NCBI GenBank assembly: GCA_029262735.1
Contig: JAJCYY010000062.1
Span: 1 to 64,000, forward strand
Reading direction: 5' to 3'
Source: Chloroflexota bacterium
GTDB taxonomy: Bacteria; Chloroflexota; Dehalococcoidia; Lucifugimonadales; Lucifugimonadaceae
DNA: 64,000 bases
Of this stretch, positions 7,878 to 16,602 are shown in pieces (position 1 is the stretch's first letter; every line of letters begins with the position of its first letter). A program made the translations under genes and the position numbers. Under the pieces are notes generated by a model that saw nothing but the letters and a program-made list of their open reading frames with translations, was not told the origin of the DNA and searched no databases.

Positions 7878-8786
7878 TCAGCGGTCCAGTTGACGTAGCT
7901 TGGGATCAAGCGTGTCTCGGAGCCAGTCACCCAGGAAGTTGAAGGCCAGCACCGTTAGCAACAGCGCGATTCCCGGGAAGAATGCCATCCACCATCCGGT
8001 GGTCAGATAGTTCCTGCCGTCTGAGATCATCGCACCCCACGTTGGGGTCGGGCCGGGAACTCCCACACCGAGGAAACTCAGGATCGACTCGACGAGGATC
8101 ACGGTTCCGATGGTCAGAGTGGCGATGACGACTATCGTCGAGAAAACACCCGGCAAGATGTGTTTGTACATAATGCGAATGTTGGAAGCGCCGGAGATTT
8201 TCGCAAACGCGACGTAATCCATCGTCTTTAGCTGGAGTGTTTCAGCGCGAACCTGGCGCGCGAATGCAGTCCAGAAGAACATGACGAGCAACATGACGAT
8301 GATGTTGAGAGAGTTTTCAAGGATGATAGCGACGACGAGCGCGACGAGAATAAATGGGACCGCGAGCGTGATGTCCACGAGGCGCATCAACAGCTCATCG
8401 ATGTTTCCTCCGAAGAAGCCGGAGATGATTCCAATCGACGTGCCTATTATCCCGCCAAGGATCAGGACGGCTCCGGCGACGAGGAGTGAGACGCGTGTAC
8501 CGAAGATTATGCGGGCCAGAACGTCTCTGCCGATGTGGTCGGTACCGAGGATGTACTTGGTGCTGCCTTCATCGGTCCAGAAGGGGGCTATCTCGTTGTC
8601 GTCGAGGGTCAACGCACGTTCGGGGTCGTGCGCGGTGAGGAACTCTGCGAATACAGCCGCAACGGTCAAGATCAGGATGATCAGAATCGGCAAAACGGGA
8701 TACCGCCGAAACCATCGCCAGCTGGTTCTAAGCCACGGCATGGAGGTATTGGTGACGAAGGTTCGCTTTTCTACGGTCAGTGTCAT
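7878..8786 (-). CDS. ABC transporter permease, DppC/OppC family
   Basis: A 302-residue inner-membrane permease of a peptide/opine-type importer. The N-terminal OppC segment (residues about 25-47, WFRRYPVLPILIILILTVAAVFAEF) and the LGTDHIGRDVLARIIFGTRVSL motif are diagnostic. Several more helices follow, with an EAA loop around YVAFAKISGAS. It lies 9 bases after the DppB-type gene, so the two are translated from one mRNA. No ATP-binding gene lies nearby, so the ATPases must be encoded elsewhere. Confidence 0.93.
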   Translation of the reverse strand: MTLTVEKRTFVTNTSMPWLRTSWRWFRRYPVLPILIILILTVAAVFAEFLTAHDPERALTLDDNEIAPFWTDEGSTKYILGTDHIGRDVLARIIFGTRVSLLVAGAVLILGGIIGTSIGIISGFFGGNIDELLMRLVDITLAVPFILVALVVAIILENSLNIIVMLLVMFFWTAFARQVRAETLQLKTMDYVAFAKISGASNIRIMYKHILPGVFSTIVVIATLTIGTVILVESILSFLGVGVPGPTPTWGAMISDGRNYLTTGWWMAFFPGIALLLTVLAFNFLGDWLRDTLDPKLRQLDR

Positions 8787-8795
8787 GGGGCCTCG

Positions 8796-9713
8796 TCAAC
8801 TGAGTCGAATGCGCGGATCTATAACGGCGTAGAGGATGTCTGTCATGAGATTCACTGCCAGGTATATGACTGTGACAAGGAGGACGACTCCGGTCAAAAC
8901 CGGGAAGTCGTTGTTAAATACCGCCGTGACGGCCAGCCTGCCCAATCCAGGCCACGAGAACACAGTCTCCGTGATAACAGTCCCCGTCAGAAGTCCCCCG
9001 AGCAGGAGCCCGGAATAGGTGAGGGGTCCGATGACGGCGTTTTTCAGGGCGTGTTTCCAGACTATCCAGTTCGCACCGACGCCTTTTGCCCGCGCCATCT
9101 TGATGTACTCGGAGTCGAGGACTTCAAGCATTGAGGAGCGGGTCAGGCGCAGCATTCCGGATGCGGCGCCCCAGCCCAAGGTAACGGCTGGTAGCACGAA
9201 ATGTGTCCAGTCCCCCTTTCTTCCGGACGGCAGCCAGTCGAGCAGGACGGCAAATACAAGGACCAGCATGACGCCAAGCCAGTATGGCGGCAGTGCCTGT
9301 CCTAAAAGGGCCCAGCTCCTCCCCAGGTAGTCCCAAACTGAGCCGCGTTTGACTGCGGATAGAACACCAAGTGGTAAGCCCACGACGATCGCTATTACGA
9401 ACGATCCGACCGTAAGTTGCAGTGTGGCGGGGATTCGTTCCTGGATAACAAGGCGGGCGTTGACGTGGTCACGCAGCGATCTGCCGAAGTCGCCTCGAAG
9501 TGCCTTGCCCATCCAGATTCCGTACTGCACGACGAAAGGCTTGTCCAGCCCGTACTCCTCGCCCCATTTCTCCCAGTCAGCCTGCGTGCTGTACTCGGTG
9601 AGGAATATGAGCCGAGGATCACCAGCCGCTCTCGAAAGCCCGAACACGATCATGCTTGTCACAAACAGAACCGCAACCGAGTAGATCAACCGGCGGGCTA
9701 TGAACTTGGTCAA
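8796..9713 (-). CDS. ABC transporter permease, DppB/OppB family
   Basis: A 305-residue permease partner of the DppC-type gene. The N-terminal FIARRLIYSVAVLFVTSMIVF helix, the GDPR motif, the GLDKPFVVQY segment and the EAA loop EYIKMARAKGVGANWIVWKHALKNA (about residues 204-228) are characteristic. The start is TTG at 9713 with GGAG about 9 bases upstream. It follows the substrate-binding lipoprotein gene after a 209-base gap that contains a strong hairpin. Confidence 0.93.
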   Translation of the reverse strand: MTKFIARRLIYSVAVLFVTSMIVFGLSRAAGDPRLIFLTEYSTQADWEKWGEEYGLDKPFVVQYGIWMGKALRGDFGRSLRDHVNARLVIQERIPATLQLTVGSFVIAIVVGLPLGVLSAVKRGSVWDYLGRSWALLGQALPPYWLGVMLVLVFAVLLDWLPSGRKGDWTHFVLPAVTLGWGAASGMLRLTRSSMLEVLDSEYIKMARAKGVGANWIVWKHALKNAVIGPLTYSGLLLGGLLTGTVITETVFSWPGLGRLAVTAVFNNDFPVLTGVVLLVTVIYLAVNLMTDILYAVIDPRIRLS

Positions 9714-9864
9714 CTTCCGTCGCTCCAGTGTTGCCCCGGCGCTGCATTGGATGGCACGGCACCCGGGTCAACAGCCTCGATGAATCCGAGCAACTCTACA
9801 CCTATTTGCTGGCGTACAAAGTGGCTCCAGTTGAACAGACCGTGTTTTTTAAGGCATACGGGCT

Positions 9865-9894
9865 GCGGTGCTCACGGACGACCGTGAGCACCGC
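9865..9894. other. Strong hairpin between substrate-binding and permease genes
   Basis: GCGGTGCTCACGG and CCGTGAGCACCGC are perfect 13-bp arms around a 4-base loop. No T-run follows on the minus strand, so this is not a standard intrinsic terminator. It sits 28 bases after the binding-protein stop. Such hairpins often protect the upstream message, giving more binding protein than permease. That role is inferred. Confidence 0.6.
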
Positions 9895-9922
9895 TGTCCC
9901 GAAAACGTAACTTCCGTTTCGC

Positions 9923-11752
9923 CTAGTGCGCCATTTTCACCGTTTCGGGTGAGTTGAATACGGCCCATGCCTGCTGGTGAGGCAACCACTCGGCAACTTC
10001 AGGCCGGACCAGCCAGTGCGGCTGCAGCGTGACGGTTGATGCCATCAGCTGCCAGTGGCTCAGGTAGTCCTGAAGTTCGATGTTGTTTTCTATGCGCTTC
10101 CCGAGATCCGGCTCAGTGATGTTCGCGTACCGAAGCACACCGATCTCTTCCGGCAACTCGATTCCGTGGTTGAACCCACCGGTCGGCACAAGGGTTGCTC
10201 CCTTGGTCTCGTCATCCGTCAGGAAGAACGTGTGGTGGGCGAACGGAATGTCGATGGACCGGGCTACCAGCGTTGGTCGCCGGGCAGCGTAGACAGTCTT
10301 TTCAATCGAGGCGTTAACCCCGATGTCCTGCCACATCTGCGCCATCGCCTCGAATGCCTCGGGGTCCACCGCAGCGGTGTTGTCAGGTGAAACCCAGAAG
10401 TCCATGTCAAACCCGTCCGCTACTCCCGCTTCAGCCAACAGCGCCTTCGCGCCCTCGACGTCGTACGGAACTTCCCATTCAGACTTGAACAGCGGGTTGG
10501 TCGGCAGAATGTCCGTGTAGGTGTACGTGAGTACGCCAAGGCCATTGAACACGTTCCGGTTTACCGACTCGCGGTCGATTGCCATCGAAAGCGCCCAGCG
10601 CACTTTCCTGGCGTTCTCCATCGAAGTCGCGTCGTCCGGGTTACCGATCCACGGGTGGTCAGAGTCAGCCTTCAGTCCCTCACGTGGGAATATGTCGGCT
10701 TCGTCCTCGAACTGGTAGGCACGCTTGGCCCAGAAGTTTCCGGAGAAGTAGACCGTCTGCGGCTGGTACTTACCAGTCAACTGCAGCCAGCTGCCATCGA
10801 TGTCGTCATTGGCGTCACCGATGAACTTCAACGGGATGTTGGCCATGTGCGCCTCACCCGTCTTGAGTGCGGCGATCTTGGCGTTGGTTTCCGCAATCTG
10901 GACGACGCGGAACTCATCAATCATGTCCGGCTTTGCCCGCCAGTTACCTGGAACCGGCTCGGAAACTACCTCTTCTTCAGACGTCCACTTCGTGATGTGG
11001 AACGGTCCGGAACCGCAAGGCGTCGTGATGTCGGCATCGCCGCCCGAGTCTGCAAGGGCTTTGCTTACGATCGGGACGCTGCCGCCACCGTGGTTGCCCA
11101 GGGCGAGCTGCCAGCTGGATTCCAGTTTTCCGGGCTCCAGGTGGGCGATCAAGGTCGTGTCGTCCACGGCCTCCCAGCGGTTGACCCACTGTTTGATGCC
11201 AGGTCCGCGCGTGCTCTTCGTGCCTTCGCCCATTGCTTCGGTGAACGAGTAGGCGGCGTCGTGTGCCGTCACCGTTCCGGCCTGATCACAATTGAACTCG
11301 GCATCGGTCCGGATCGTAAAGGTGATCTTTGTGCGGCCGGAATCAAGATCCCAGGCTGTAGCAATTCCACCGTTTCCGACTGCGCCGAAGTCCGGCGGGG
11401 CCGAGTAGTCAGCCCTGAGCAGGAAGTCGTAGAAGCCCCAGTCCTGGAGACCGAAGGCTGAGTGTGCTCCACCTGTGAGCAGAGACGGCCTGAAGGCACG
11501 CGGGCCGATCAGGTCGTTAGCCACAATCAGCGTTCCGCCACCCGCAGGCGCCATAGCGGTCGGAGTCGACGGAACCGAGGTGGCAGTAGATGCCTGACCT
11601 GGTGCCGTCGGCACAGCCGTCGCCGGAGCTGTAGTTGGGTCCTCATCGCTTGATCCGCAGGCGATCGCAGTAGCAGCGATCAGCGCAAACAGCAGACCCA
11701 ATGCTGCCGCGGATGGTTTCCGATGTAGAAACCCTAAATTCCAATTCGTCAT
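9923..11752 (-). CDS. Peptide/opine-type ABC transporter substrate-binding lipoprotein (SBP family 5)
   Basis: A 609-residue exported binding protein that delivers substrate to the permeases encoded just downstream. The signal peptide ends in the lipobox IACG near residue 32, followed by a Thr/Ala/Pro-rich linker (about 37-68). The family 5 fold is seen in TFTIRTDAEFNCDQAGTVTAHDAAYSF and in RKVRWALSMAIDRESVNRNVFNGLG. It has about 570 mature residues, slightly longer than DppA. It is the first gene of the leftward importer operon. The ligand cannot be told from sequence; related systems import peptides, opines, oligosaccharides and nickel. Confidence 0.93.
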   Translation of the reverse strand: MTNWNLGFLHRKPSAAALGLLFALIAATAIACGSSDEDPTTAPATAVPTAPGQASTATSVPSTPTAMAPAGGGTLIVANDLIGPRAFRPSLLTGGAHSAFGLQDWGFYDFLLRADYSAPPDFGAVGNGGIATAWDLDSGRTKITFTIRTDAEFNCDQAGTVTAHDAAYSFTEAMGEGTKSTRGPGIKQWVNRWEAVDDTTLIAHLEPGKLESSWQLALGNHGGGSVPIVSKALADSGGDADITTPCGSGPFHITKWTSEEEVVSEPVPGNWRAKPDMIDEFRVVQIAETNAKIAALKTGEAHMANIPLKFIGDANDDIDGSWLQLTGKYQPQTVYFSGNFWAKRAYQFEDEADIFPREGLKADSDHPWIGNPDDATSMENARKVRWALSMAIDRESVNRNVFNGLGVLTYTYTDILPTNPLFKSEWEVPYDVEGAKALLAEAGVADGFDMDFWVSPDNTAAVDPEAFEAMAQMWQDIGVNASIEKTVYAARRPTLVARSIDIPFAHHTFFLTDDETKGATLVPTGGFNHGIELPEEIGVLRYANITEPDLGKRIENNIELQDYLSHWQLMASTVTLQPHWLVRPEVAEWLPHQQAWAVFNSPETVKMAH

Positions 11753-12151
11753 ATTCAGTCACTCCTGACCCTGTGACGCCTGACACTCGTGGCCGTACAA
11801 AATTATTCGGCATGAACTAACGTTCCGGGCACGCGTGCTGCCGGAACTCGGAGAGGCTATCTCCGTGCATATACATTGTCAACTGCGGAAACGAACGAAT
11901 AAAGTGAATTCGTAATCACGCCAACCGGTACAACACCGTCTTTTCTCGCTCGCTCGAGTCAGGACGAGGTTCTCGTCCGCCTGGTGCGGATTCGACGCTG
12001 AATATCTTCCGCATTCGGCTTGTAAGAGGATGGAACGTGCTGAGCCATGCGCAGGTACCCCTTGATACAACACGCTTTCCGGCCTCGGGCTAGCCAGAGC
12101 GCACGGTCAAGCTCAGACCGGTGAAGACGCTATCTGGCCGGCCGCTGTGAG
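11753..12151. other. Intergenic stretch upstream of the leftward ABC operon
   Basis: No gene is supported; a 64-codon leftward frame here has no family features. It should hold the promoter of the binding-protein operon on the minus strand. No clear operator, riboswitch or family A-F repeat was seen. Confidence 0.4.
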
Positions 12152-13441
12152 TTACCGATCCTGGTCGCCACCAACGTCCTCCAGCTCGTCATCGATCTCC
12201 TGCTGATAGCCGGAGACGGTTCCGTCCACCACATCCGCCAGCCTCACAGGTTTCCTCAGTTGCCCCGATTCGAGTAGACCGTACGCAAAGGCAAGCGCCT
12301 TCATTCCAGCCTCGGCGCCAACCTCCGGCTCACGTTTGGAAAGAATCGCCTCGCCAAAGTCCTGGTACTCGATTGCGATCAGTTTTGCGTCGATCTCAGG
12401 GAATGACATCTCGTAGGAGGCTATTCGCCTTCGGTCGTCCCAGAGCTTCGCCGTCATGTCATCGAGCTGGAAGTCAGGAACCAGCTCAAGCAGCTCGTCA
12501 CCTTCAATCGGGGTGTCGCTCCCCTCCCGCAGAATTTTCGGGCCGCGGCCTGACCTACTTTGGGGCAGCAGCAACGTGCCGGTGGTGCCGTGGACCGAGT
12601 TGACATCTGCGCTGTAGCCGAGCGATGCGCTGGTCAGGGTCACCTGGCCGATGACACCGGATTCAAAACGCACCACTGCCAGTGCAGAGTCTTCGGTGTC
12701 GACCTTGATCTCCTCATCGCCTGTGAACTCATCTTCCACCCTGTGCTGGTAGAACTGCGACAGTTGACCGGCGATTCCGGCCCGCCGTCTGACTTCGGTG
12801 AGGATTCCGGTCTGTGCTGAGATCGAATCGACGTCGCCCAGGAAATAGAGCAGCAGGTCGCAGTCGTGGATGCCATTCTCCAGGATGTGGCTGCCAGCAC
12901 GGCTTTTGAGAGCGCGCCAGCCCGTGTTGTGCATCAGGGTCGTGCCGCCGCCAACAGATAGCTTCACCACGAATTTCGGAGTTCCGATCGCTCCGTTGTC
13001 GATCAAAGCCTTTGTCAACCGGTTCATCGGGTCTCGGCGAAAGTTTTCTGCGACTGCCAGCGTCAGCCCGGACGCCACTGCGACATCCCGCATGGCCCGC
13101 GAAGTCTTCAACGTGATCGCCATCGGCTTTTCGGTCATCACGTGAAACCCGACCCGCAGCGCGGCAAGCCCGAAGGTGTGGTGCATCCTCGTGTCGGTCG
13201 TGATCTCAACTGCGTCGAGCGGCCGCTCTTCATTCAGCATGCGGTTGAAGTCGGTATATACCTTTGGGCGATAGCCGAGCGCGGTTTCGATCTCGCCCGC
13301 GATGTGATTTGCCGCCTCTTCGTGCAGGTCGCAGACGGCGGCCATACGGAAGGTGTCGAACTTCTTTGCCATCTCGATAAAGCCGCGAATATGCCGGAGG
13401 CCCATGCCTCCGCAGCCTACCAACGCGAGTTGCAGCGTCAT
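12152..13441 (-). CDS. Gfo/Idh/MocA family oxidoreductase
   Basis: A 429-residue NAD(P)-dependent dehydrogenase. The Rossmann motif VGCGGMGLRH lies at about residues 8-17. The EKP motif of the family is in VMTEKPMAIT (about 98-107), and the second-domain catalytic region includes GSHILENGIHDCDLLLYFLGD (about 183-203). The family oxidises or reduces sugar and inositol hydroxyls. It lies 143 bases downstream of the enolase-superfamily dehydratase on the same strand. A second Gfo/Idh/MocA gene lies beyond that, so the three probably act on one sugar or sugar acid. The C-terminus ends in an acidic tail. Confidence 0.92.
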   Translation of the reverse strand: MTLQLALVGCGGMGLRHIRGFIEMAKKFDTFRMAAVCDLHEEAANHIAGEIETALGYRPKVYTDFNRMLNEERPLDAVEITTDTRMHHTFGLAALRVGFHVMTEKPMAITLKTSRAMRDVAVASGLTLAVAENFRRDPMNRLTKALIDNGAIGTPKFVVKLSVGGGTTLMHNTGWRALKSRAGSHILENGIHDCDLLLYFLGDVDSISAQTGILTEVRRRAGIAGQLSQFYQHRVEDEFTGDEEIKVDTEDSALAVVRFESGVIGQVTLTSASLGYSADVNSVHGTTGTLLLPQSRSGRGPKILREGSDTPIEGDELLELVPDFQLDDMTAKLWDDRRRIASYEMSFPEIDAKLIAIEYQDFGEAILSKREPEVGAEAGMKALAFAYGLLESGQLRKPVRLADVVDGTVSGYQQEIDDELEDVGGDQDR

Positions 13442-13584
13442 GTTGTCTCTTTCGTGCGTGAGTCGTGTGTGGGTGATAACCGATTTTTCAGGCTCATCGT
13501 AAACCGAGTGGGTGAAGTTTGCGCGGTAAACCAGACAACTTTGTCATATCAAGTGCGGCTGGAGCGGTTTTCGGCACGGATCGG

Positions 13585-14712
13585 CTAGCGCAGTGCGACG
13601 CTGCCGTCGTCGCGTATTGGCGGTGGCACCTGTGCAGGGTCAAACGGGTGCATCGCCACGGCAGCTTCGTTGAACTCCACACCCAGACCCGGGCGTTCTG
13701 ACGGCATATACCAGCCGTTCTCCAGCTTCATGATTTCGTCCACCATGTCACGGCGTGGCGAAAGGTGTTCATCAACGGACTCCTGCACGTCCCATGCGAG
13801 ACAGGATGTTGCCAACGCGATGCATGCTGCGGTGGCGATCGGTCCCTGGAAGTTGTGCGGGCAGATCTTTACGTGATGCGCTTCGGCGATGGTTGCGATC
13901 TTCCGCACGCCGGTGATGCCGCCTGCCACCGCGATATCCGGCTTGAAGAAGGCGCAGTTCGTTAGCTGTGCGTATTCGCGGAACTCCCAGACACCCATAT
14001 TTCGCTCGCCGACCGCGAGAGGAAGCCGCATCTTGGAAGCGACTTCCGACATGGCGAGCACCGAGTCCGGCACGATCGGGTCCTCGATGAAGTACGGCCG
14101 TAAACTGGCGACCTCTTCACAGAATGCGATGGCCTCGGAGGGCTGCATGTTGCGGTGAATCTCGATGCCGATATCGAAGTCCCAGCCGACCTCCTCTCGC
14201 ACCGCTGCCACGAGATCGACGGCATTTCCGATCAGTTTCGTGTAGCGCAGCTCTGCCCAGTTTTTCGGCATCGGCGTGAACTTGAGCGCGGTGAAGCCTG
14301 CCTCTTTTGCCTTTTTGGCATCCCGGACAGCGGCGTCGGCAGATTCTCCGCTGATTCCCTGCGCAATGGCGCGCACGCGCTGCCTGACCTTGCCGCCGAG
14401 CAGGTCCCAGACCGGAGCCTGCAACCGCTTCCCTTTAATGTCCCACAGCGCCATGTCGATAGCGCTCACTGCGCCGCCGATGCTGTTGCCGCGGAAGGCG
14501 GAGTTGTAGCGCCAAACGTAGTGCCAGATGTGCTCGATGTCAGCCGGGTCCATGCCGATCAGCGCATCGGCAAAGCCGTGAATCGTCTGCTCAGCAGCCT
14601 TCGGATACGACCAGTAGCAGGACTCGCCAACGCCCTGGGTGCCGTCATCCGTGGTGATGCGCACAACGAGGTAGCGGGATACAAAGAACGTCTCGATCTT
14701 TTCAATCTTCAT
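13585..14712 (-). CDS. Mandelate racemase/muconate lactonizing enzyme family dehydratase (galactonate dehydratase-like)
   Basis: A 375-residue enolase-superfamily enzyme. It has an N-terminal capping domain (MKIEKIETFFVSRYLVVRITT), a KGKRLQAPVWDLLGGK segment, and the barrel ligands. These are EIHRN at about residues 189-193, EDP near 216 and GERNM near 242, with the catalytic His in CPHNFQGP. Galactonate/gluconate dehydratases use D-x-H at the first position; here it is E-x-H, an unusual but chemically reasonable metal ligand. Such enzymes dehydrate sugar acids to 2-keto-3-deoxy acids. Its neighbours are two Gfo/Idh/MocA oxidoreductases, consistent with non-phosphorylative sugar-acid catabolism. 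The exact sugar is unknown. Confidence 0.9.
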   Translation of the reverse strand: MKIEKIETFFVSRYLVVRITTDDGTQGVGESCYWSYPKAAEQTIHGFADALIGMDPADIEHIWHYVWRYNSAFRGNSIGGAVSAIDMALWDIKGKRLQAPVWDLLGGKVRQRVRAIAQGISGESADAAVRDAKKAKEAGFTALKFTPMPKNWAELRYTKLIGNAVDLVAAVREEVGWDFDIGIEIHRNMQPSEAIAFCEEVASLRPYFIEDPIVPDSVLAMSEVASKMRLPLAVGERNMGVWEFREYAQLTNCAFFKPDIAVAGGITGVRKIATIAEAHHVKICPHNFQGPIATAACIALATSCLAWDVQESVDEHLSPRRDMVDEIMKLENGWYMPSERPGLGVEFNEAAVAMHPFDPAQVPPPIRDDGSVALR

Positions 14713-14735
14713 TTTTTATCTGGCTCCATGCGAAA

Positions 14736-14784
14736 CCCTCTCCCTTGATCGGGTGCCCCGTGGGCGCGGGACTAAGGGGAGAGG
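14736..14784 (+). repeat. Repeat family B, copy 3 (hairpin)
   Basis: CCCTCTCCCTTG and AAGGGGAGAGG are inverted arms around the core GGGTGCCCCGTGGGCGCGGG. It lies just upstream of the enolase-family gene start, within its leader on the minus strand. Confidence 0.65.
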
Positions 14785-14794
14785 ATGATGTTTT

Positions 14795-14873
14795 GTCATC
14801 CCGACCGCAGCGGAGGGATCTGACCAGCCACATGAAGTCACCGGGAGATTCTGAATCAAGTTCAGAATGACAA
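14795..14873 (+). repeat. Interspersed repeat family A, copy 3
   Basis: A clean 79-bp copy: GTCATCCCGACC, GCAGCGGAGGGATC, then GGGAGATTCTGAATCAAG and TTCAGAATGACAA. It directly follows a family B copy, and another family B copy comes after it. B-A-B clustering is seen here. Confidence 0.85.
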
Positions 14874-14897
14874 TTCGTCGGCCGTCCCGGCCGACCG

Positions 14898-14935
14898 CCC
14901 CCTCTCTCTAACTTTCTCCCACGAGGGGAGAGAGG
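14898..14935 (+). repeat. Repeat family B, copy 4 (short hairpin)
   Basis: CCCCCTCTCTCTAAC and GAGGGGAGAGAGG are inverted arms around TTTCTCCCAC. It is a shorter member that lacks the GGGTGCCCG core. Confidence 0.6.
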
Positions 14936-14988
14936 ATTTGAACGAACCGACTCACCTCGAAGCGTTGCCAGGCTCGTCTTCCATTCCC

Positions 14989-16239
14989 CTAAATCCCCCA
15001 GTGTGAGTTGATGCTTGCTTCGTACTGTGCGGTCTGCTCATTCTCTATCTCTTCTACCGTCACCGGGCGTCCGAGGACCGATGATTCCAGTGCTGCGTTG
15101 CAGACTGCCAGGTCCTTCCGGCCGATGTACGCGTCGACTTCGGGCTTCGTGCCGTCTGCTATGCACTGCCCCAGCTCGTAGTACTCGAGCGCCACCAGGA
15201 ACCGGTCCGGGTCCTTCAGCGGTAGCGAGTAGGAGCCGAGGCGGTCGCTGCCGAACAGGCGGGCGGTCAGTTCATCCAGGTGGAAGTCCGGGACAAGCTC
15301 CAGGACTTCGTCCCCGCTGACCGCTCCTACACCGTCGATGGTCAGGGTAAGAGGATCGCCTCGGCGCTGGCGGGCAGGCACCATCGAGCCTTTCGAGCCG
15401 TAGATCATCGAGTAGTTGATAGGCTCGCCGTGGGCCGCGAAGAAGGAGGTCCACTGCCCTACTGCGCCGCTCTTGAACTTCAGCGTCGAGATCACCATGT
15501 CTTCGGCGTCGGCGTCGATCTCGTCCGGCACCTCTTTGGCCCAGCGGTCGTAGAAGTCGTGAACTCCTATGCGGTCGCCCTTGTACCTCTTCGGCTCCCA
15601 GACCTTCGAGACCGCAAAAACCTCCTCGATGTCCCCGAGGTAGTACATCATCTGGTCCACGACGTGAACGCCGGCATCGACGAAGATGCCGCCGATGTTT
15701 TTGTAGTGCCTCCAGGGCAGGATGATGATCGTGTCGCCTCCGGTGGCGGAACCGAGCAGGAACGAATAGGGCTTGCCGATCGCGCCGGAGTCGATAACCG
15801 CCTTGTTGAGGCGGCAGATCGGGTCACGCCGCTCCTGCTCGGCGACGCTGAGTACCTTGCCGCTTTTCTTCCACGCGTCGATCACGCGGTTGCAGCCTCG
15901 GACGGTTAGCGACAGAGGCTTTTCACACAGGACGTGGTAGCCGAGATCGAATGCCATTTCAGCGACGAGGTGGTGCGAGCCGGAGTCGGTTGTGATATCG
16001 ACGGCTTCGATGTCCGGCCGCTGGTTTCTCATGTCCTCCATGGAGGTGAAGACCTGCGGTCGTGAGCCGAGCAACTCCTCAGCGAAGTCTGCGAGGAAGA
16101 TTGCATTCTCTTCCCGAGTGTCGCAGACGGCCTCCAGCTTCACGTTGGCCATGCCGCTTTCGTAGAGGGCGCCGAGTGCCCTGAGATGCCGGCCGCCCAT
16201 GCCGCCGGCGCCGACTATCGCTATCGGAATCTGGACCAT
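14989..16239 (-). CDS. Gfo/Idh/MocA family oxidoreductase
   Basis: A 416-residue NAD(P)-dependent oxidoreductase, paralogous to the gene at 12152. The nucleotide-binding motif is VGAGGMGGRH at about residues 8-17. The EKP motif is in HVLCEKPLSLT (about 98-108), and a GGIFVDAGVHVVDQMMYYLGD segment carries the substrate-domain histidine and aspartate. It is the first gene of the leftward sugar-acid group, 276 bases before the enolase-superfamily gene. Repeats fill that gap, so co-transcription is likely but not certain. Confidence 0.92.
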   Translation of the reverse strand: MVQIPIAIVGAGGMGGRHLRALGALYESGMANVKLEAVCDTREENAIFLADFAEELLGSRPQVFTSMEDMRNQRPDIEAVDITTDSGSHHLVAEMAFDLGYHVLCEKPLSLTVRGCNRVIDAWKKSGKVLSVAEQERRDPICRLNKAVIDSGAIGKPYSFLLGSATGGDTIIILPWRHYKNIGGIFVDAGVHVVDQMMYYLGDIEEVFAVSKVWEPKRYKGDRIGVHDFYDRWAKEVPDEIDADAEDMVISTLKFKSGAVGQWTSFFAAHGEPINYSMIYGSKGSMVPARQRRGDPLTLTIDGVGAVSGDEVLELVPDFHLDELTARLFGSDRLGSYSLPLKDPDRFLVALEYYELGQCIADGTKPEVDAYIGRKDLAVCNAALESSVLGRPVTVEEIENEQTAQYEASINSHWGI

Positions 16240-16602
16240 ATCTGCTCCTGTCTGTGGGTTGTTCTTTCTATTTGAAGTGCGCTTTTTTTGTCATCTTGAC
16301 CGCTGGGTGCCCGTTTTCGAGTGCGGTTTTGAGGGTGTGTCGTTCGTGCGGGAGAGTCAAGTTGATCGGTCAAGCCGAAACGGCCCTCACCCTAACCCTC
16401 TCCCGCAAGCGGGAGAGGGGATTTGGCGTCAGTCTACCGAATTCTGGGTGACTGTCTGTGCCATGATTCACCTGCGTGACCGGCGAGCTACTTTCCGCGG
16501 AACAGGCAGCTAGAATCGGCACGACGGGCTGAATGCCGGGTGTTTGTGCTTGCCAATCTGCGAACGAGAGCCAATAACAATGAAAACTAAAGGAATACAG
16601 CT
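16240..16602. other. Divergent intergenic stretch with a repeat
   Basis: It separates a leftward and a rightward gene, so both promoters should be here. Most of the left half is repeat material (a family A-like start at about 16288 and family B at 16339-16428). The right part carries AAAGGA 8 bases before the start at 16603. Confidence 0.5.
16339..16428 (+). repeat. Composite repeat family B, copy 5
   Basis: The order is CGTTCGTGC, GAGTCAAGTTGATC, GCCGAAACG, CCCTCACCCTAACC and then the hairpin CCTCTCCCGC/GCGGGAGAGG followed by GGATTTGG. The same order appears inverted at 850-983, and the right half appears at 34961-35000. Confidence 0.75.

Noticed and set aside
9865-9894. Intrinsic terminator
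   Set aside because: The stem is strong, but no T-run follows on the transcribed strand. It is listed as a structural hairpin instead.
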